Below are positions 25,323-35,024 of a DNA stretch of 64,000 bases, piece by piece. This stretch comes from a virus. Numbering within the stretch: position 1 is the first letter of the stretch; the number at the start of each line of letters is the position of its first letter. A model generated the notes under the pieces. That model saw nothing but the letters and a program-made list of their open reading frames with translations, had not been told where the DNA came from and made no database searches. The stretch is taken from IMG/VR virus record IMGVR_UViG_3300045282_000084, positions 1 through 64,000 of that record; one strand, given 5' to 3'. The position numbers were made by a program, and so were the translations under genes.

Positions 25323-26785
25323 GCACCTACCGTATCTTCGGCCTGATCGCGGACGCCACTCCTGGTGGTGCGGGGTATGACGATCTTGGCCCGACCTTCG
25401 CCATCCCTGACTCGACCCTGTTCTGGCCGGTCACGGGCGGCAACTTCAACCGCAACATCGAGCGCATCGACCGAAACACAGAGGCCAGGGGCCGTCGTGC
25501 CGCCTCGCCTCCGCTGTCGTTCCGTGGTCGCCCTGAGATGACGATCCCTGTGCCTGCGTACCGCACCGTTCTGGAGAAGGCGATGTACGCCGCGATGGGG
25601 CCGTCGATCACAGGTGGCTCGCCCACCTATCCAACTCCGACCGGTTCGGCAGGTGTCGGCTACACCCACACCTGGACGGCCCAGAAGAACCCGAGCTTCC
25701 TGCCTGCCTACCACGCCCAGCTCGTCAGGGACAACCTGAACAGCAAGATGTCGGGCAGCTACTTCAATCAGGTCACGATGACCTTCCCGCTCGACGGCGA
25801 GGCCACGCTTGAGTGCGACCTGATGGGCCTGTACTGGAAGCACTTCGACTCGGATCTCAACCAGGTTGGGCCAGCCGTAAACGCACAGCAGACGATCACC
25901 GTGACCGGCACGCCGACTGGTGGCTCGTTCACGCTCACCTACGGCGGGCAGACGGCCACGATCGCCTTTGGCTCGACTGCGGCGCAGGTCGTTACCGCGC
26001 TCACCGCTCTGTCCACCATCGGAGCTGGCGGCGTAACTGCAACTGGCGGCCCGCTTCCGGCGACTCCGGTTGTGGTGACCTTCGTCGCCCAGCTTGCAGG
26101 TACGGCCATTCCGCTCCCGATCGTCAACAACACTGGGTTCACAGGCGGCGCATCACCGGCTGCCGCGGTCACACAGACCGTCGTTGGCGTGCCCATCGAT
26201 ACCAACTATCTGGTGCCCCCGACCACCACGTTCACTGGCCTGTCCCCGAACGTGCTGATCCTGCGCGATGCGAAGATGGTGGTCAACGGCACGTTGGTCC
26301 CGATCCCTGACTTCCAGGGGTTCAGCCTCGTCTGGAACAACAACCTGAATCCGAAGTGGTTCGCTGGCCAGAACGTGCAGGCGACCACCTTCGTTCAGCC
26401 GGGGCTATGGGCTGAGACGCCACCATCGCAGGTGAAGAAGCTGTGGTACCCGAACGAGAACCGTCTGACCGGTATGCAGGATGTGACCGGCACGCTCGAC
26501 TTCGGCAACGCGAACACGGCTCAGGAGATCGCGGCTGACTTCGCACAGATCGAGCGCCTGATCTTCACCGTCACAGGCGACCCCATCACGGGCACCTCAC
26601 CGCTGGTGAACGAGGCGGTTGTGATCACGATGGCCGACGTGGTGGTCACGGGCGGCGGCGCTGGCGACCTGACGGCTCGCGACGACATTGTTTCGTCCTT
26701 CCAGTTCCAGTGTGGCTGGGATGAGACTCTTGGGTACGATCTCCAGTTCCAGGTCCTGAACGGGATCTCGACACGTATCTCGTAA
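25319..26785 (+). CDS. major tail tube protein with inserted Ig-like domain
   Basis: The GTG start overlaps the previous stop and follows GGGAGG. The 488-residue product is longer than typical tube proteins because an Ig-like insert of about 95 residues (roughly 192-290) interrupts it, starting at VTGTPTGGSFTLTYGGQTATI. The insert matches the repeats in the 3177 and 35014 genes. Tube features around it are FWPVTGGNFNRNIERIDRNTEARG near the start, a middle VTMTFPLDGEATLECDLMG strand pair, and FQGFSLVWNNNLNP and TLDFGNANTAQEIAADFAQ after the insert. It precedes the tail chaperones and tape measure, as expected. The insert would decorate the tail surface. Confidence 0.75.
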   Translation: MSTYRIFGLIADATPGGAGYDDLGPTFAIPDSTLFWPVTGGNFNRNIERIDRNTEARGRRAASPPLSFRGRPEMTIPVPAYRTVLEKAMYAAMGPSITGGSPTYPTPTGSAGVGYTHTWTAQKNPSFLPAYHAQLVRDNLNSKMSGSYFNQVTMTFPLDGEATLECDLMGLYWKHFDSDLNQVGPAVNAQQTITVTGTPTGGSFTLTYGGQTATIAFGSTAAQVVTALTALSTIGAGGVTATGGPLPATPVVVTFVAQLAGTAIPLPIVNNTGFTGGASPAAAVTQTVVGVPIDTNYLVPPTTTFTGLSPNVLILRDAKMVVNGTLVPIPDFQGFSLVWNNNLNPKWFAGQNVQATTFVQPGLWAETPPSQVKKLWYPNENRLTGMQDVTGTLDFGNANTAQEIAADFAQIERLIFTVTGDPITGTSPLVNEAVVITMADVVVTGGGAGDLTARDDIVSSFQFQCGWDETLGYDLQFQVLNGISTRIS

Positions 26786-26826
26786 GTGCTCGCATGGGGC
26801 AATAGCCCGTAGCGAAAGGAGCATGG

Positions 26827-27096
26827 GTGAAACAAGCAGTCCTGATTCGGTCAGGGCAGCGATTCAAGCAGCTTGAGCGGGCAGCGAAGGCTGCAACTCA
26901 CGCTGCGCTTGAACTCGCAAACGCGAGCGATGTTGACGCCGTTGGGCGTTACACTCTCACTTCCGATGAATCAGTTGATTCAGCGGGGCTCTTGGCCTTC
27001 TTGCAGTCGGCCGAGGAACAGTGTCAGGGCATGTGTCTGACAGTAATCGTGATAGCCAAAGAGGCAAACACGGGAGGAAGTAATGGCACCGACTAA
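26827..27096 (+). CDS. hypothetical protein, 89 aa
   Basis: The GTG start is set by AAAGGAG five bases upstream; the nearby ATG at 26823 is in a frame that closes quickly. The protein is helical and Ala-rich (RFKQLERAAKAATHAALELANAS) with a C-terminal strand MCLTVIVIAKE. It overlaps the next gene by 14 bases. It lies between the tail tube and the tail chaperone. Family not recognised. Confidence 0.55.
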   Translation: MKQAVLIRSGQRFKQLERAAKAATHAALELANASDVDAVGRYTLTSDESVDSAGLLAFLQSAEEQCQGMCLTVIVIAKEANTGGSNGTD

Positions 27097-27532
27097 GGAA
27101 GACAAGAACACCTTCAACGCCGACAAGATGATGCTGGAGAACACCAGCCGTCAGATCGTAATCGGTGGAAAGACCTGGCATCCCGCCAAACGAAATGGGA
27201 ACGTCGCCAAGCGCATCGCTGAACTCGGCGACCCGCCCGATGGCGACGGCACCACCGCCGCTCTCACCGCCTCGATGGACTACCTGTACAAGAACATCGC
27301 CATCATGATTCAGAGCGAGGAAGGGGACCACCCTGACTTCGAGTGGCTGATGGAGGAGCTTGAGTGGAACGTCGCGCAGGACATGCTCGGGTTCTTGAAC
27401 CCTGACGCAGCCGAGGCGATCGCAGCGGCGACTGGCCCTCCTACCCCCCCGGTTCCAAGTCAGTCGCAACTCAGCGCGACCTTCAATACAGAATCCGCCA
27501 CAACAAGTCTCTCGCCGGGTTCTTCGAGCTGA
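27083..27532 (+). CDS. tail assembly chaperone (G-type)
   Basis: This 149-residue protein lies just before the tape measure, the fixed place of tail assembly chaperones. It is acidic, with a compact N-terminal half (SRQIVIGGKTWHPAKRNGNVAKRIAELGD, DYLYKNIAIMIQ) and a disordered Pro/Ser-rich end. The poor-quality C-terminus follows the slippery run at 27444-27450, which fits a chaperone whose useful extension is made by frameshifting into the next frame. Its role is to coat the tape measure protein during tail assembly. Confidence 0.7.
   Translation: MAPTKEDKNTFNADKMMLENTSRQIVIGGKTWHPAKRNGNVAKRIAELGDPPDGDGTTAALTASMDYLYKNIAIMIQSEEGDHPDFEWLMEELEWNVAQDMLGFLNPDAAEAIAAATGPPTPPVPSQSQLSATFNTESATTSLSPGSSS
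27445..27451 (+). promoter_or_regulatory. -1 ribosomal frameshift site CCCCCCG
   Basis: In the chaperone frame the codons are CCC at 27446 and CCG at 27449, preceded by C, so the heptamer C-CCC-CCG lets both tRNAs re-pair one base back. The -1 frame then stays open without a stop through to 27741 and gives a sensible protein. The fused product would be about 219 residues. This mirrors the gpG/gpGT arrangement of lambda-like tails. Confidence 0.65.
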
Positions 27533-27741
27533 TGGCGATAGCTGCTCGCTATGGGCATATCTCACCGTTGGACTTCGAGCAGATGGACTTCGAGGAAGGA
27601 AAGCATGTAGCGGAGCGGTGTTTGGAAATGTTCCATGACGAGTGGGAAGCCGAGGCTGAACTTCTCAAAGAGTTGACCAAGGCTGAGATGAAGTCGCACT
27701 CTGACACGGTGCAGGCGATTGCAAGGGGGATGGCTCACTAA
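27448..27741 (+). CDS. tail assembly chaperone extension (T-type), made by -1 frameshift
   Basis: The -1 frame reads from the slippery run through QRDLQYRIRHNKSLAGFFELMAI and on to LDFEQMDFEEGKHVAERCLEMFHDEWEAEAELL, typical of the C-terminal part of chaperone fusion proteins in siphoviruses. An ATG at 27532 could start a separate 69-residue protein. However, coding character clearly extends upstream of it to the slippery site, and there is no ribosome binding site at that ATG. The GTG of the tape measure gene follows directly. The fusion is thought to recruit the tail tube protein to the tape measure. Confidence 0.7.
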   Translation, partial: PGSKSVATQRDLQYRIRHNKSLAGFFELMAIAARYGHISPLDFEQMDFEEGKHVAERCLEMFHDEWEAEAELLKELTKAEMKSHSDTVQAIARGMAH

Positions 27742-30700
27742 GTGGCATTCTCAGATTATGTCCTGATTCGCTACCTGGCGACGTTCACCGACAACGCCTC
27801 TCGCCAGGCTGCCATTACGAACAAGCGCATCAGGGACGGTGCCACCGCTACGTCGGCCGCTCAGTTGTCGGCGTCACGGCAGACGGTGACGGGCCTGAAC
27901 AACGTCGCTCGCGCAGCCACCGCGTCAGGCAAGGCCCTCTCGACCTACGTGACCCTGCCAGTCCTGGCGGTCGGGGCTGCGTCGGTGAAGATGGCCGTGG
28001 ACTTCAACACGGCCATGACTCGCGTGCACGCCCTGACCGGGGCGAACGCCGCTCAGATCGACAAGTGGAGCAAGTCGATTCAGACCCTGGCCGTGCAGAC
28101 TGGCCAGGGTCCCAAGGCGCTGGCTGACTCGCTGTACTACGTCGCCTCCGCTGGCCTTGCGACCTCGCAGGTCATGCCGGTGGTCAGGGACTCCGCGAAG
28201 GCAGCGGCGACCGGCATGGGCGACGCCGCCGTCGTCGCTGACGTGCTTACCTCAGCCCTGAACGCCTACCGTGGTTCGGGACTGACAGCGAAGACGGCAA
28301 CGGACAATCTCGTCGCCGCGATCAAATACGGCAAGGGCGAGCCGACCGACTTCGCCACCTCGCTCGGTCGCATCATCGGCCCCGCCGCCCAGCTCAACGT
28401 GTCGTTTGGGCAGACCACGGGAGCGATCGCAGCCCTGACCAACCAGGGCCTGGACGCATCAGAGGCGGTCACTGGTCTGCGCCAGGTGTTCGTGGAGTTC
28501 CTCAAGCCCTCGGCGAATGCCACCAAGGTCTTGAAGTCGATGGGCTTCACCGCCGATGAGCTTCGCCTTGACCTGGCCAAGCCGAACGGGCTCATGAAAA
28601 CCCTGGCCCTGCTGCGCGTGCACATGGGCGGCCTCGGGATCGACACCAAGAAGCTGGGTGAGATCACCAAGACGAGCGGTACGGCTGCGGGTCTGGCCTA
28701 CATCTCGAAGAACTCGAAGTCGCTGTCTGACTCGATCGCTGGGGTGTTCCCCAACGTGCGTGCCCTGAACGCCTTCCTGCTCTTGACGGGTAAGGGTGCC
28801 GCCAAGGCTGGACAGACGATCAGACAGGTCGCCCACGACAACACCGCGCTCAACAAGGCATTCTCGACCACGGTGCAACAGTCGGCATCGTTCCGCCTGC
28901 ACCAGCTCTGGGCAACTGTGCAGGTTGATCTGATCTCGTTTGGGAATGTCGTGCTTCCAATCCTCGACAAGGTGGCGATCAAGCTGACGGGCTGGTTCAA
29001 GGCGCTCGCACATCTTTCACCAGGAACGCGCACCTTGATCGTGGAGGCGGGGCTACTCGTCGCGGCGCTTGGTCCGATGTTGTACATCTTCGGCTCGATA
29101 CTTCTCGTCGGAACAGCCGTTGGGTCGTTGTTCCTCGACATCCCCATCGCAATGGCGATAGCGACGGCAGCGTTCCTCGCTGCGGGGTTGACTGCAAAGA
29201 ACGGCCTTGCGCATCCGCTCAACCTCGTCCATCAGATCATCGGCACCTTGAAGAAGGATTGGCCGACGATCAAGAAAGATGCGACCTCAGCGTTCACGAT
29301 CATCGGGCGAGTTGCGGCGGACACCGGGCATATCGTCATCGACTTCTTCAAGATGATCCACGACTTCTACACGGGCGACTGGAGCGGACTGTGGCAGAAC
29401 GCCGAGGGTGTGCTCAACCACTTCGGCGACATCGCGAGCATTGTGTTCAAGGGTCTTGAGCGCCTCGTCCCCGATGCGATCAAAGCTATGACCGCGAGCT
29501 GGCAGAACGCAGCCACAGCGCTGGGACTTCTAGCCGTTGCCATGATCAGAATCAAGACCGTCAGCATCGGCTCCTTCCTGGGTGGCGGTGGTGGTGGAGC
29601 AGCGGTCGCAGGTGAAAGCGGCATAGCTGCCCAGTTTGGTGCAGGCTTCGGAGCTTCGCGATTGGGCGGTGGGATCGCACGGCTTCGTCGTGGAGGATTG
29701 ATCCCTGGATTGACGAGGAGCATCTACCAGGATGCGATCGAAGCTCAGTCCGCTCGCAACCTCGCAAGCAGCGGGGTTGTAGCCAGCGGGCTCACCAAGG
29801 GCGCACCGCGACTGTTCGCTGGTGGTGGGGCTGTCGCAGGGGCTGCGGTCACGGCGGAAAGTGCGGCGGCGTTCGGGGCTGTCTCGAACTTTCAGAAGCT
29901 CCAGGCAGTAGGCAAGACAGTGCTCCCCACTCTGGGAGCGATCGGCACAACTCTGGGCACGGCAGGGATTGCCGGTGCGGCGATCGCCGCTGGGGTCGGG
30001 ATCTACTTCCTGGTCAAGGCGCTCACTGGTGGAGAGTCAGCTACGCAGAAGATGCACGACCAGCTCATGAAGCTGACCGACACGCAGGGGTCTCTTAGAC
30101 GATTAGCTGGGTCGGTGGGGCCGATGGCGCTCCAGCTCCAGAGCAGCCGTCTCAACTTGAAGGATCTCACCAATCAGCTTTCTGAGTATCGACAGGAGCT
30201 TGCAAAGGCGAAGCCTCACACCCAGGAATACCAGCAACTCCAGCTCCAGATTTCTGAGACCACCAATGCGCGCGCCCAGGCGATGGCGTCCCTACGAACG
30301 CAGACCTCCCAGTACAACAAGGAGCTGTCGGCTGAGATTTCCCGTGGTGACGCACTCCTGCGACAAGAGCGCACCACGACGGTGGGCCAGGTCGTGGGTC
30401 AGATTGGCGGGAGCAATGGTGCCACCCGCGGTCTCGTGCAACAGATCCTCCGTCGAATCCAGAGTGGCAGTCAGAACGCTGGTGCGCTATTCGGCCGATT
30501 CTTCGGAGGCCCACTCGGCGCGAAGCAGTCTCAAACGCTTGGTATCTCGAAGGATGACATCCGCAACCTGATCATCGCCGTTCAGCAGAACGCTAAACTC
30601 AAGGGCACCATCGACGCAATGAGCAGGGCGTACCAGCAGATGCGCATTGCTGGTATCGATCCCGCCTCAAGAGCGATGGGTCGGCTGCGCAGGGAGATCA

Positions 30701-33408
30701 CTCTGGCAGCCGCGCAGCACTTCAACCTGTCTGTACCCGGAGCGCTCGCGTTGTCGAAGGCGTCGGGTCAGCCCGTCACTGCTGAGTCTGCGGCTGCGTT
30801 GCAGAGCGTGGGGGGAATCTCCTCTGGCGTGATCCAGCTCGGCCGAATGCTCCAGGCGATCCCCACGGTGAAGCAGATCAGGTTCGTCTCGAACCTGCCC
30901 CAAAGTGAGCTGCCAGCCCTACGCGAGTTCGCCCACATTACGCACACGCTGCCTACTCGCCAGGTGCTGACGATGGCCGTCAACGCTGGCCCCGCGTCCC
31001 TGGCTGTGACGGCGTTCATCGCCAAGAATGAGAAGCGCCTTGAAGGCTTCAAGGCCAAGAAGGTAGACAAGATCGTCGGCGATGTGGTCAACCGGTTGAA
31101 GGACGTGCCCAAGCAGGCTATGGCCGAGATCACCCGCATCATCGAGAAGACGGGCAAGCTGCCTGCGAGCATCGACAAGATCGTCGCTCGCGTCAGGGCT
31201 GCGAACAAGAGGTTGGCGACGGATCAGGCCACGTTTGTGCGCGACCAGGCCATCGTCGCTGCTCACCCTGGGGCTGCTGGTGATAAGGCTCTCGGGCTTG
31301 GAGCCTTGAAGGCTCGCATCGCGCGGGAGACGGCAGCTCAGAATCAGGAGACAGCCAAACCGAAGAATCGGATCAAGTTCCACATCTCCTTCACGGGTGC
31401 GGGTACCAGCGGTGCGGCCGACAAGTCCCTGGCTGCCAGCCTGACCGCCACGCTCAATCACGTGAGCACCCAGGTCTCCAATCGAGTTATCAGTCAGCGC
31501 CTGTTCAAGCCGGTAGGAGAGTCGATCCCGCAGGGCGTGGCCGTAGAGATCGACACCTCCAAGTCGATCACGTTCATGGGCCACCACATGATGAACGCTC
31601 TGGGCACCGACGCCAACAGCGGTCTGTTGGGACGGACGATGAAGGGCATCAAGGCCGGGTCGCCCTCACAGCTCTGGGCGAGTACGGTGGGTCAGGCGAT
31701 CACCGCTGGGATCGCCGTTGGTCTCAGTTCCGCCCAGGCCGCTGCGGGCCTGAACAGCGCCTTGAACGCGGTGCTCCAGGGTGCGCTGTCATTCGCTAAG
31801 GCCCACCTCAAGATCAGCAGTCCATCCAAGGTGGCTGATGAGCGGATCGGCTATCCGATCGCCCAGGGGATCGCGCAGGGGATTCGACGCGGCAAGGGCA
31901 TCATCGGCAAGGCTGTTGAGCAGGTGGTGCAGCATGCGGTGTCGCAGTCACGGGGAGCGATGGGCGGTAGTGGTGGCGGTGGTGGGTTTGCCGGGTCAGC
32001 CGCCGCAGGTGCAGCCCAGCAGTACGCGCGCAGCAAGATGAAGCAGTTTGGTTGGGGGCCAAGTGAGTGGGGGCCATTGCAGGCGCTGTGGGAGCGCGAG
32101 TCGGGATGGAACTATCTGGCGAAGAACTCGTCGTCGGGCGCATACGGCATCCCTCAGTCCTTGCCCGCGAGCAAGATGGCCAGCGCCGGTAGCGATTACC
32201 TCACCAACTTCCGCACTCAGATCAACTGGGGTCTGGGTTACATCCACGGTCGCTATGGCTCACCCTCAGCGGCATGGGCGCATGAAGGCCAGTTCAACTG
32301 GTACGACATGGGTGGAGTGGTTCCGGGTCGAGGGCCGCAGATGGCCGTGGTGCACGGTGGGGAGACCATCCTGCCTACCCACAGGCAGGATGCCAACGTC
32401 GTTCACCACATCAAGAACGCCGTCATCCACGCACACAACCTGACCATCCCCAAGCAGTCAGCGATCTGGATCGAGAAGATCCTGCGCGCGTTCGGGTTCT
32501 ACGTCGCCAACCCAACTCAGACGGTCGCTCGCATCAAGGGCGACATTGCCAACATCATGACCCACACCAAGCTGGATGCTCGACAGAAGCAGGAGATCGC
32601 ACACTTCCAGTCAGAGTACAACGCCGAGCTGTTGAAGAAGGCGACCACACCCGATCAGAAGTTAGCCAAGCAGGGTCGGCTTGCCAGCATCCAGTATTCG
32701 ATCTCACGGGTCGAGGGCCAGACTCAGCTCACTCAGATTCAGCAGAACGAGCTGACCAAGTACCAGGCCGAGTTGAAGAAGGTGCTGCGACAGGAGCGGA
32801 TTACCGAGATGCTGCGCCGCTTCATCGCCGCTCTCCAGAAGCACACACTCGCTCACATGGAGGCCGTGCGGCACACGATCGAGGACAACATCGCGCGGCT
32901 GCGTAAGGGCGGTGTCACGCCGAGGGAGAAGGCTGAGATCAAGATCCTGGAGGCGCGGCTGGCTGCTGTTGATGGCGTCATAGTTCAGCGCCTGCGTAAG
33001 CAGACCAACACGCTCAACTACCTGCTGACTCAGGCCGACCAGGGGCTGACGAACCTCCAGCTTCGACAGCAGCTCCAGGGCATCGACCAAACCCAGGCTG
33101 GGCAGGCTGCGCAGGCGGCATACATCAAGAAGAACATCATCCCCAACCTGGAGAAGCAGCTCAACGTGCTGAAACAGCAGGAGAAGGCTGCACGCGACAT
33201 TCACAACAAGGCACTGGCACGCAAGATCGCCGAGGAGATCAAGGCCAAACTGGGCGACATTCTCCAGGCCCAGCTCGACGCGCAGAACGCAATCAAGGCC
33301 GCCACGCAGGCCACGCAGGATGCGCTTGGAGGTGGAACGACGATCACCTTCGGCTACCAGAATCAGCAGTGGACAACGGGCCAGGTTGCCCTCGGGACAG
33401 GCGCATAG
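27742..33408 (+). CDS. tape measure protein with lytic transglycosylase domain
   Basis: This is the longest tail gene (1888 aa). Residues of about 70-270 match the phage tape measure core (FNTAMTRVHALTGAN, LADSLYYVASAGLATSQV, KYGKGEPTDFATSLGRI). Hydrophobic segments lie near 430-490 (LLVAALGPMLYIFGSILLVG) and 735-760. Central and C-terminal parts are long helices with Gln/Ala-rich coiled coils. A transglycosylase-like domain sits at about 1430-1530: LWERESGWNY with likely catalytic Glu1453, then SSSGAYGIPQSLP and QINWGLGYIHGRYG. It would open the peptidoglycan during DNA entry. The length sets tail length; at about 0.15 nm per residue a tail of roughly 280 nm is inferred. The GTG start directly abuts the chaperone stop. 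Confidence 0.9.
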   Translation: MAFSDYVLIRYLATFTDNASRQAAITNKRIRDGATATSAAQLSASRQTVTGLNNVARAATASGKALSTYVTLPVLAVGAASVKMAVDFNTAMTRVHALTGANAAQIDKWSKSIQTLAVQTGQGPKALADSLYYVASAGLATSQVMPVVRDSAKAAATGMGDAAVVADVLTSALNAYRGSGLTAKTATDNLVAAIKYGKGEPTDFATSLGRIIGPAAQLNVSFGQTTGAIAALTNQGLDASEAVTGLRQVFVEFLKPSANATKVLKSMGFTADELRLDLAKPNGLMKTLALLRVHMGGLGIDTKKLGEITKTSGTAAGLAYISKNSKSLSDSIAGVFPNVRALNAFLLLTGKGAAKAGQTIRQVAHDNTALNKAFSTTVQQSASFRLHQLWATVQVDLISFGNVVLPILDKVAIKLTGWFKALAHLSPGTRTLIVEAGLLVAALGPMLYIFGSILLVGTAVGSLFLDIPIAMAIATAAFLAAGLTAKNGLAHPLNLVHQIIGTLKKDWPTIKKDATSAFTIIGRVAADTGHIVIDFFKMIHDFYTGDWSGLWQNAEGVLNHFGDIASIVFKGLERLVPDAIKAMTASWQNAATALGLLAVAMIRIKTVSIGSFLGGGGGGAAVAGESGIAAQFGAGFGASRLGGGIARLRRGGLIPGLTRSIYQDAIEAQSARNLASSGVVASGLTKGAPRLFAGGGAVAGAAVTAESAAAFGAVSNFQKLQAVGKTVLPTLGAIGTTLGTAGIAGAAIAAGVGIYFLVKALTGGESATQKMHDQLMKLTDTQGSLRRLAGSVGPMALQLQSSRLNLKDLTNQLSEYRQELAKAKPHTQEYQQLQLQISETTNARAQAMASLRTQTSQYNKELSAEISRGDALLRQERTTTVGQVVGQIGGSNGATRGLVQQILRRIQSGSQNAGALFGRFFGGPLGAKQSQTLGISKDDIRNLIIAVQQNAKLKGTIDAMSRAYQQMRIAGIDPASRAMGRLRREITLAAAQHFNLSVPGALALSKASGQPVTAESAAALQSVGGISSGVIQLGRMLQAIPTVKQIRFVSNLPQSELPALREFAHITHTLPTRQVLTMAVNAGPASLAVTAFIAKNEKRLEGFKAKKVDKIVGDVVNRLKDVPKQAMAEITRIIEKTGKLPASIDKIVARVRAANKRLATDQATFVRDQAIVAAHPGAAGDKALGLGALKARIARETAAQNQETAKPKNRIKFHISFTGAGTSGAADKSLAASLTATLNHVSTQVSNRVISQRLFKPVGESIPQGVAVEIDTSKSITFMGHHMMNALGTDANSGLLGRTMKGIKAGSPSQLWASTVGQAITAGIAVGLSSAQAAAGLNSALNAVLQGALSFAKAHLKISSPSKVADERIGYPIAQGIAQGIRRGKGIIGKAVEQVVQHAVSQSRGAMGGSGGGGGFAGSAAAGAAQQYARSKMKQFGWGPSEWGPLQALWERESGWNYLAKNSSSGAYGIPQSLPASKMASAGSDYLTNFRTQINWGLGYIHGRYGSPSAAWAHEGQFNWYDMGGVVPGRGPQMAVVHGGETILPTHRQDANVVHHIKNAVIHAHNLTIPKQSAIWIEKILRAFGFYVANPTQTVARIKGDIANIMTHTKLDARQKQEIAHFQSEYNAELLKKATTPDQKLAKQGRLASIQYSISRVEGQTQLTQIQQNELTKYQAELKKVLRQERITEMLRRFIAALQKHTLAHMEAVRHTIEDNIARLRKGGVTPREKAEIKILEARLAAVDGVIVQRLRKQTNTLNYLLTQADQGLTNLQLRQQLQGIDQTQAGQAAQAAYIKKNIIPNLEKQLNVLKQQEKAARDIHNKALARKIAEEIKAKLGDILQAQLDAQNAIKAATQATQDALGGGTTITFGYQNQQWTTGQVALGTGA

Positions 33409-33455
33409 GCACCATGCCACGTGGGTCGGAATGGGAGACTCCCAGATGAGCGAAG

Positions 33456-35024
33456 ATGACGTATAGCCCAGCAGGAAGCGGTCAGCTCCTCATTTACCGG
33501 CTGCGGTTGCCCACTATCGACAGCAACGTGTCTGAGTCGCTGGGCGATGAACTTGAGAGCGTTGGTGGTGGGCTGACGCGCATTGGCCGCGCCTTCCCCG
33601 TGACCGTCACCGTGCGCGGTATATCTTCTGATCTCCCCGATCCCTACACCGCTGGGCAGAGACTTCGCCGCCAGCTTCGTTCGCTGATGGAGAACACCGC
33701 GTTCAAGAACGGCGGGATGTATCTCAACTATCTGATCGACACCGAACTCTCCGGCTTCTTCCTGATCGGCGGTGTTGATCTGCTGTACTCGGACGGGGGC
33801 TTCACCCTGGCTGACTATCAGTTGACGCTGCGTGATGCCCTGCGCATCGGCGGAAAGGCCACACACCGGTCGGGCCGCAGGTTCACCGTGCTCGACCGTC
33901 GCCTACTCGCGACACCGCTCGACTACCGCTGCCTGGTCTACACGGTCTCCTACGCGCTCTACCCTGGCGTGCCGATTGTGTGGCTGCCCTACAACGTGTC
34001 CGACATTCGCGCTACCACCAGACAGCGCTTGGTCCCCTCACCAACCGGCACCTACACGCCCATCGATGGGTCAAGCAGTATGCAGACCGTCCAGCCCATC
34101 GACACGTTGGCGGTATCGTTTGACCACGCTGATGCCGACCAGCTCACGGGCCAGGTCGTCGCCTACGACCGCAAGGGCATCACAGCCCCCACCCTCACCG
34201 CTGCTGGTGATGCCGACTCTCAGGGCGTGTACGGGTGGGAGGAAGTTTACGGGTCGATCTACCCCTACACGGCTGGCGATGTGCCGGTGCTGGCGAACGG
34301 CATCTGCCGGGTCAGATACCTGTCCTCGGTCTCGGGTCTCGTGGTCGAGTGGAACAAGAACACCACCGCGGTCGCCTACACGGAGATGTGCAGAGTGCTG
34401 TTCTACGAGGAGCTGGTGGGTGGCCCTGCGCAGGTAACCACTCTGCTGTCGGCGGAGGTGTGCGAGTACAGCGACGATCGAGCGGTTGTGAAGATGAGCC
34501 TGGGAGTAACCAACACCCAGGACATCTACATTAGCTTGCAGCGAGGATGGTCGGGGCCGAGGATTCAGCAGTACACCACCACGGCCAGTGAGGGTGCGAG
34601 CCTGTATCTGATCCCGTTCAACTCGGGTGCAACCACGATCTCTTACCGCCACAATGGTTCCACCACCACGATTGCCACGACTGCGACGCTGCTCGATTAC
34701 CAGACTGCCTCGGTTGGCGACGAGCCGTGGGTGAACCTGGCCCCGGTCAACACCTCCGTGAACATGGTGGCCACCGTCAACCAGACCGGCATGGTGATGA
34801 CGGCGGTGGCCGACACGATTGCCTACGGCGCGACCCGGAACGGCGTGATCGTCAAGACGCCCTACAACGCAGGCACGAACCCGCAGCCGGTGCCATACTG
34901 GAATGCGGCCAAGTTGGAGTTCTACCCTTCGGCTTCGGCTCTGCTTGCGACCTCGCAGGGATTCGCGGGCAACGCCATGTTCGATGCTCGCGCCTATCGC
35001 ACGGTGATGTCTCGTGTCCCCTGA
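33456..35024 (+). CDS. distal tail (Dit-like) protein
   Basis: This gene follows the tape measure, where the distal tail protein is normally found. The N-terminal 200 residues are beta-rich with one helix (AGQRLRRQLRSLMENTAFKNGG), like the Dit ring-forming domain. The rest (to 522) is a set of Thr/Val-rich beta-sandwich strands (AVSFDHADADQLTGQVVAYDRKG, YISLQRGWSGPRIQQYTTTASEG), probably a carbohydrate-binding or galectin-like extension. It overlaps the next gene by 11 bases. Dit proteins form the hub between tube and baseplate; the call is positional with modest sequence support. Confidence 0.6.
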   Translation: MTYSPAGSGQLLIYRLRLPTIDSNVSESLGDELESVGGGLTRIGRAFPVTVTVRGISSDLPDPYTAGQRLRRQLRSLMENTAFKNGGMYLNYLIDTELSGFFLIGGVDLLYSDGGFTLADYQLTLRDALRIGGKATHRSGRRFTVLDRRLLATPLDYRCLVYTVSYALYPGVPIVWLPYNVSDIRATTRQRLVPSPTGTYTPIDGSSSMQTVQPIDTLAVSFDHADADQLTGQVVAYDRKGITAPTLTAAGDADSQGVYGWEEVYGSIYPYTAGDVPVLANGICRVRYLSSVSGLVVEWNKNTTAVAYTEMCRVLFYEELVGGPAQVTTLLSAEVCEYSDDRAVVKMSLGVTNTQDIYISLQRGWSGPRIQQYTTTASEGASLYLIPFNSGATTISYRHNGSTTTIATTATLLDYQTASVGDEPWVNLAPVNTSVNMVATVNQTGMVMTAVADTIAYGATRNGVIVKTPYNAGTNPQPVPYWNAAKLEFYPSASALLATSQGFAGNAMFDARAYRTVMSRVP

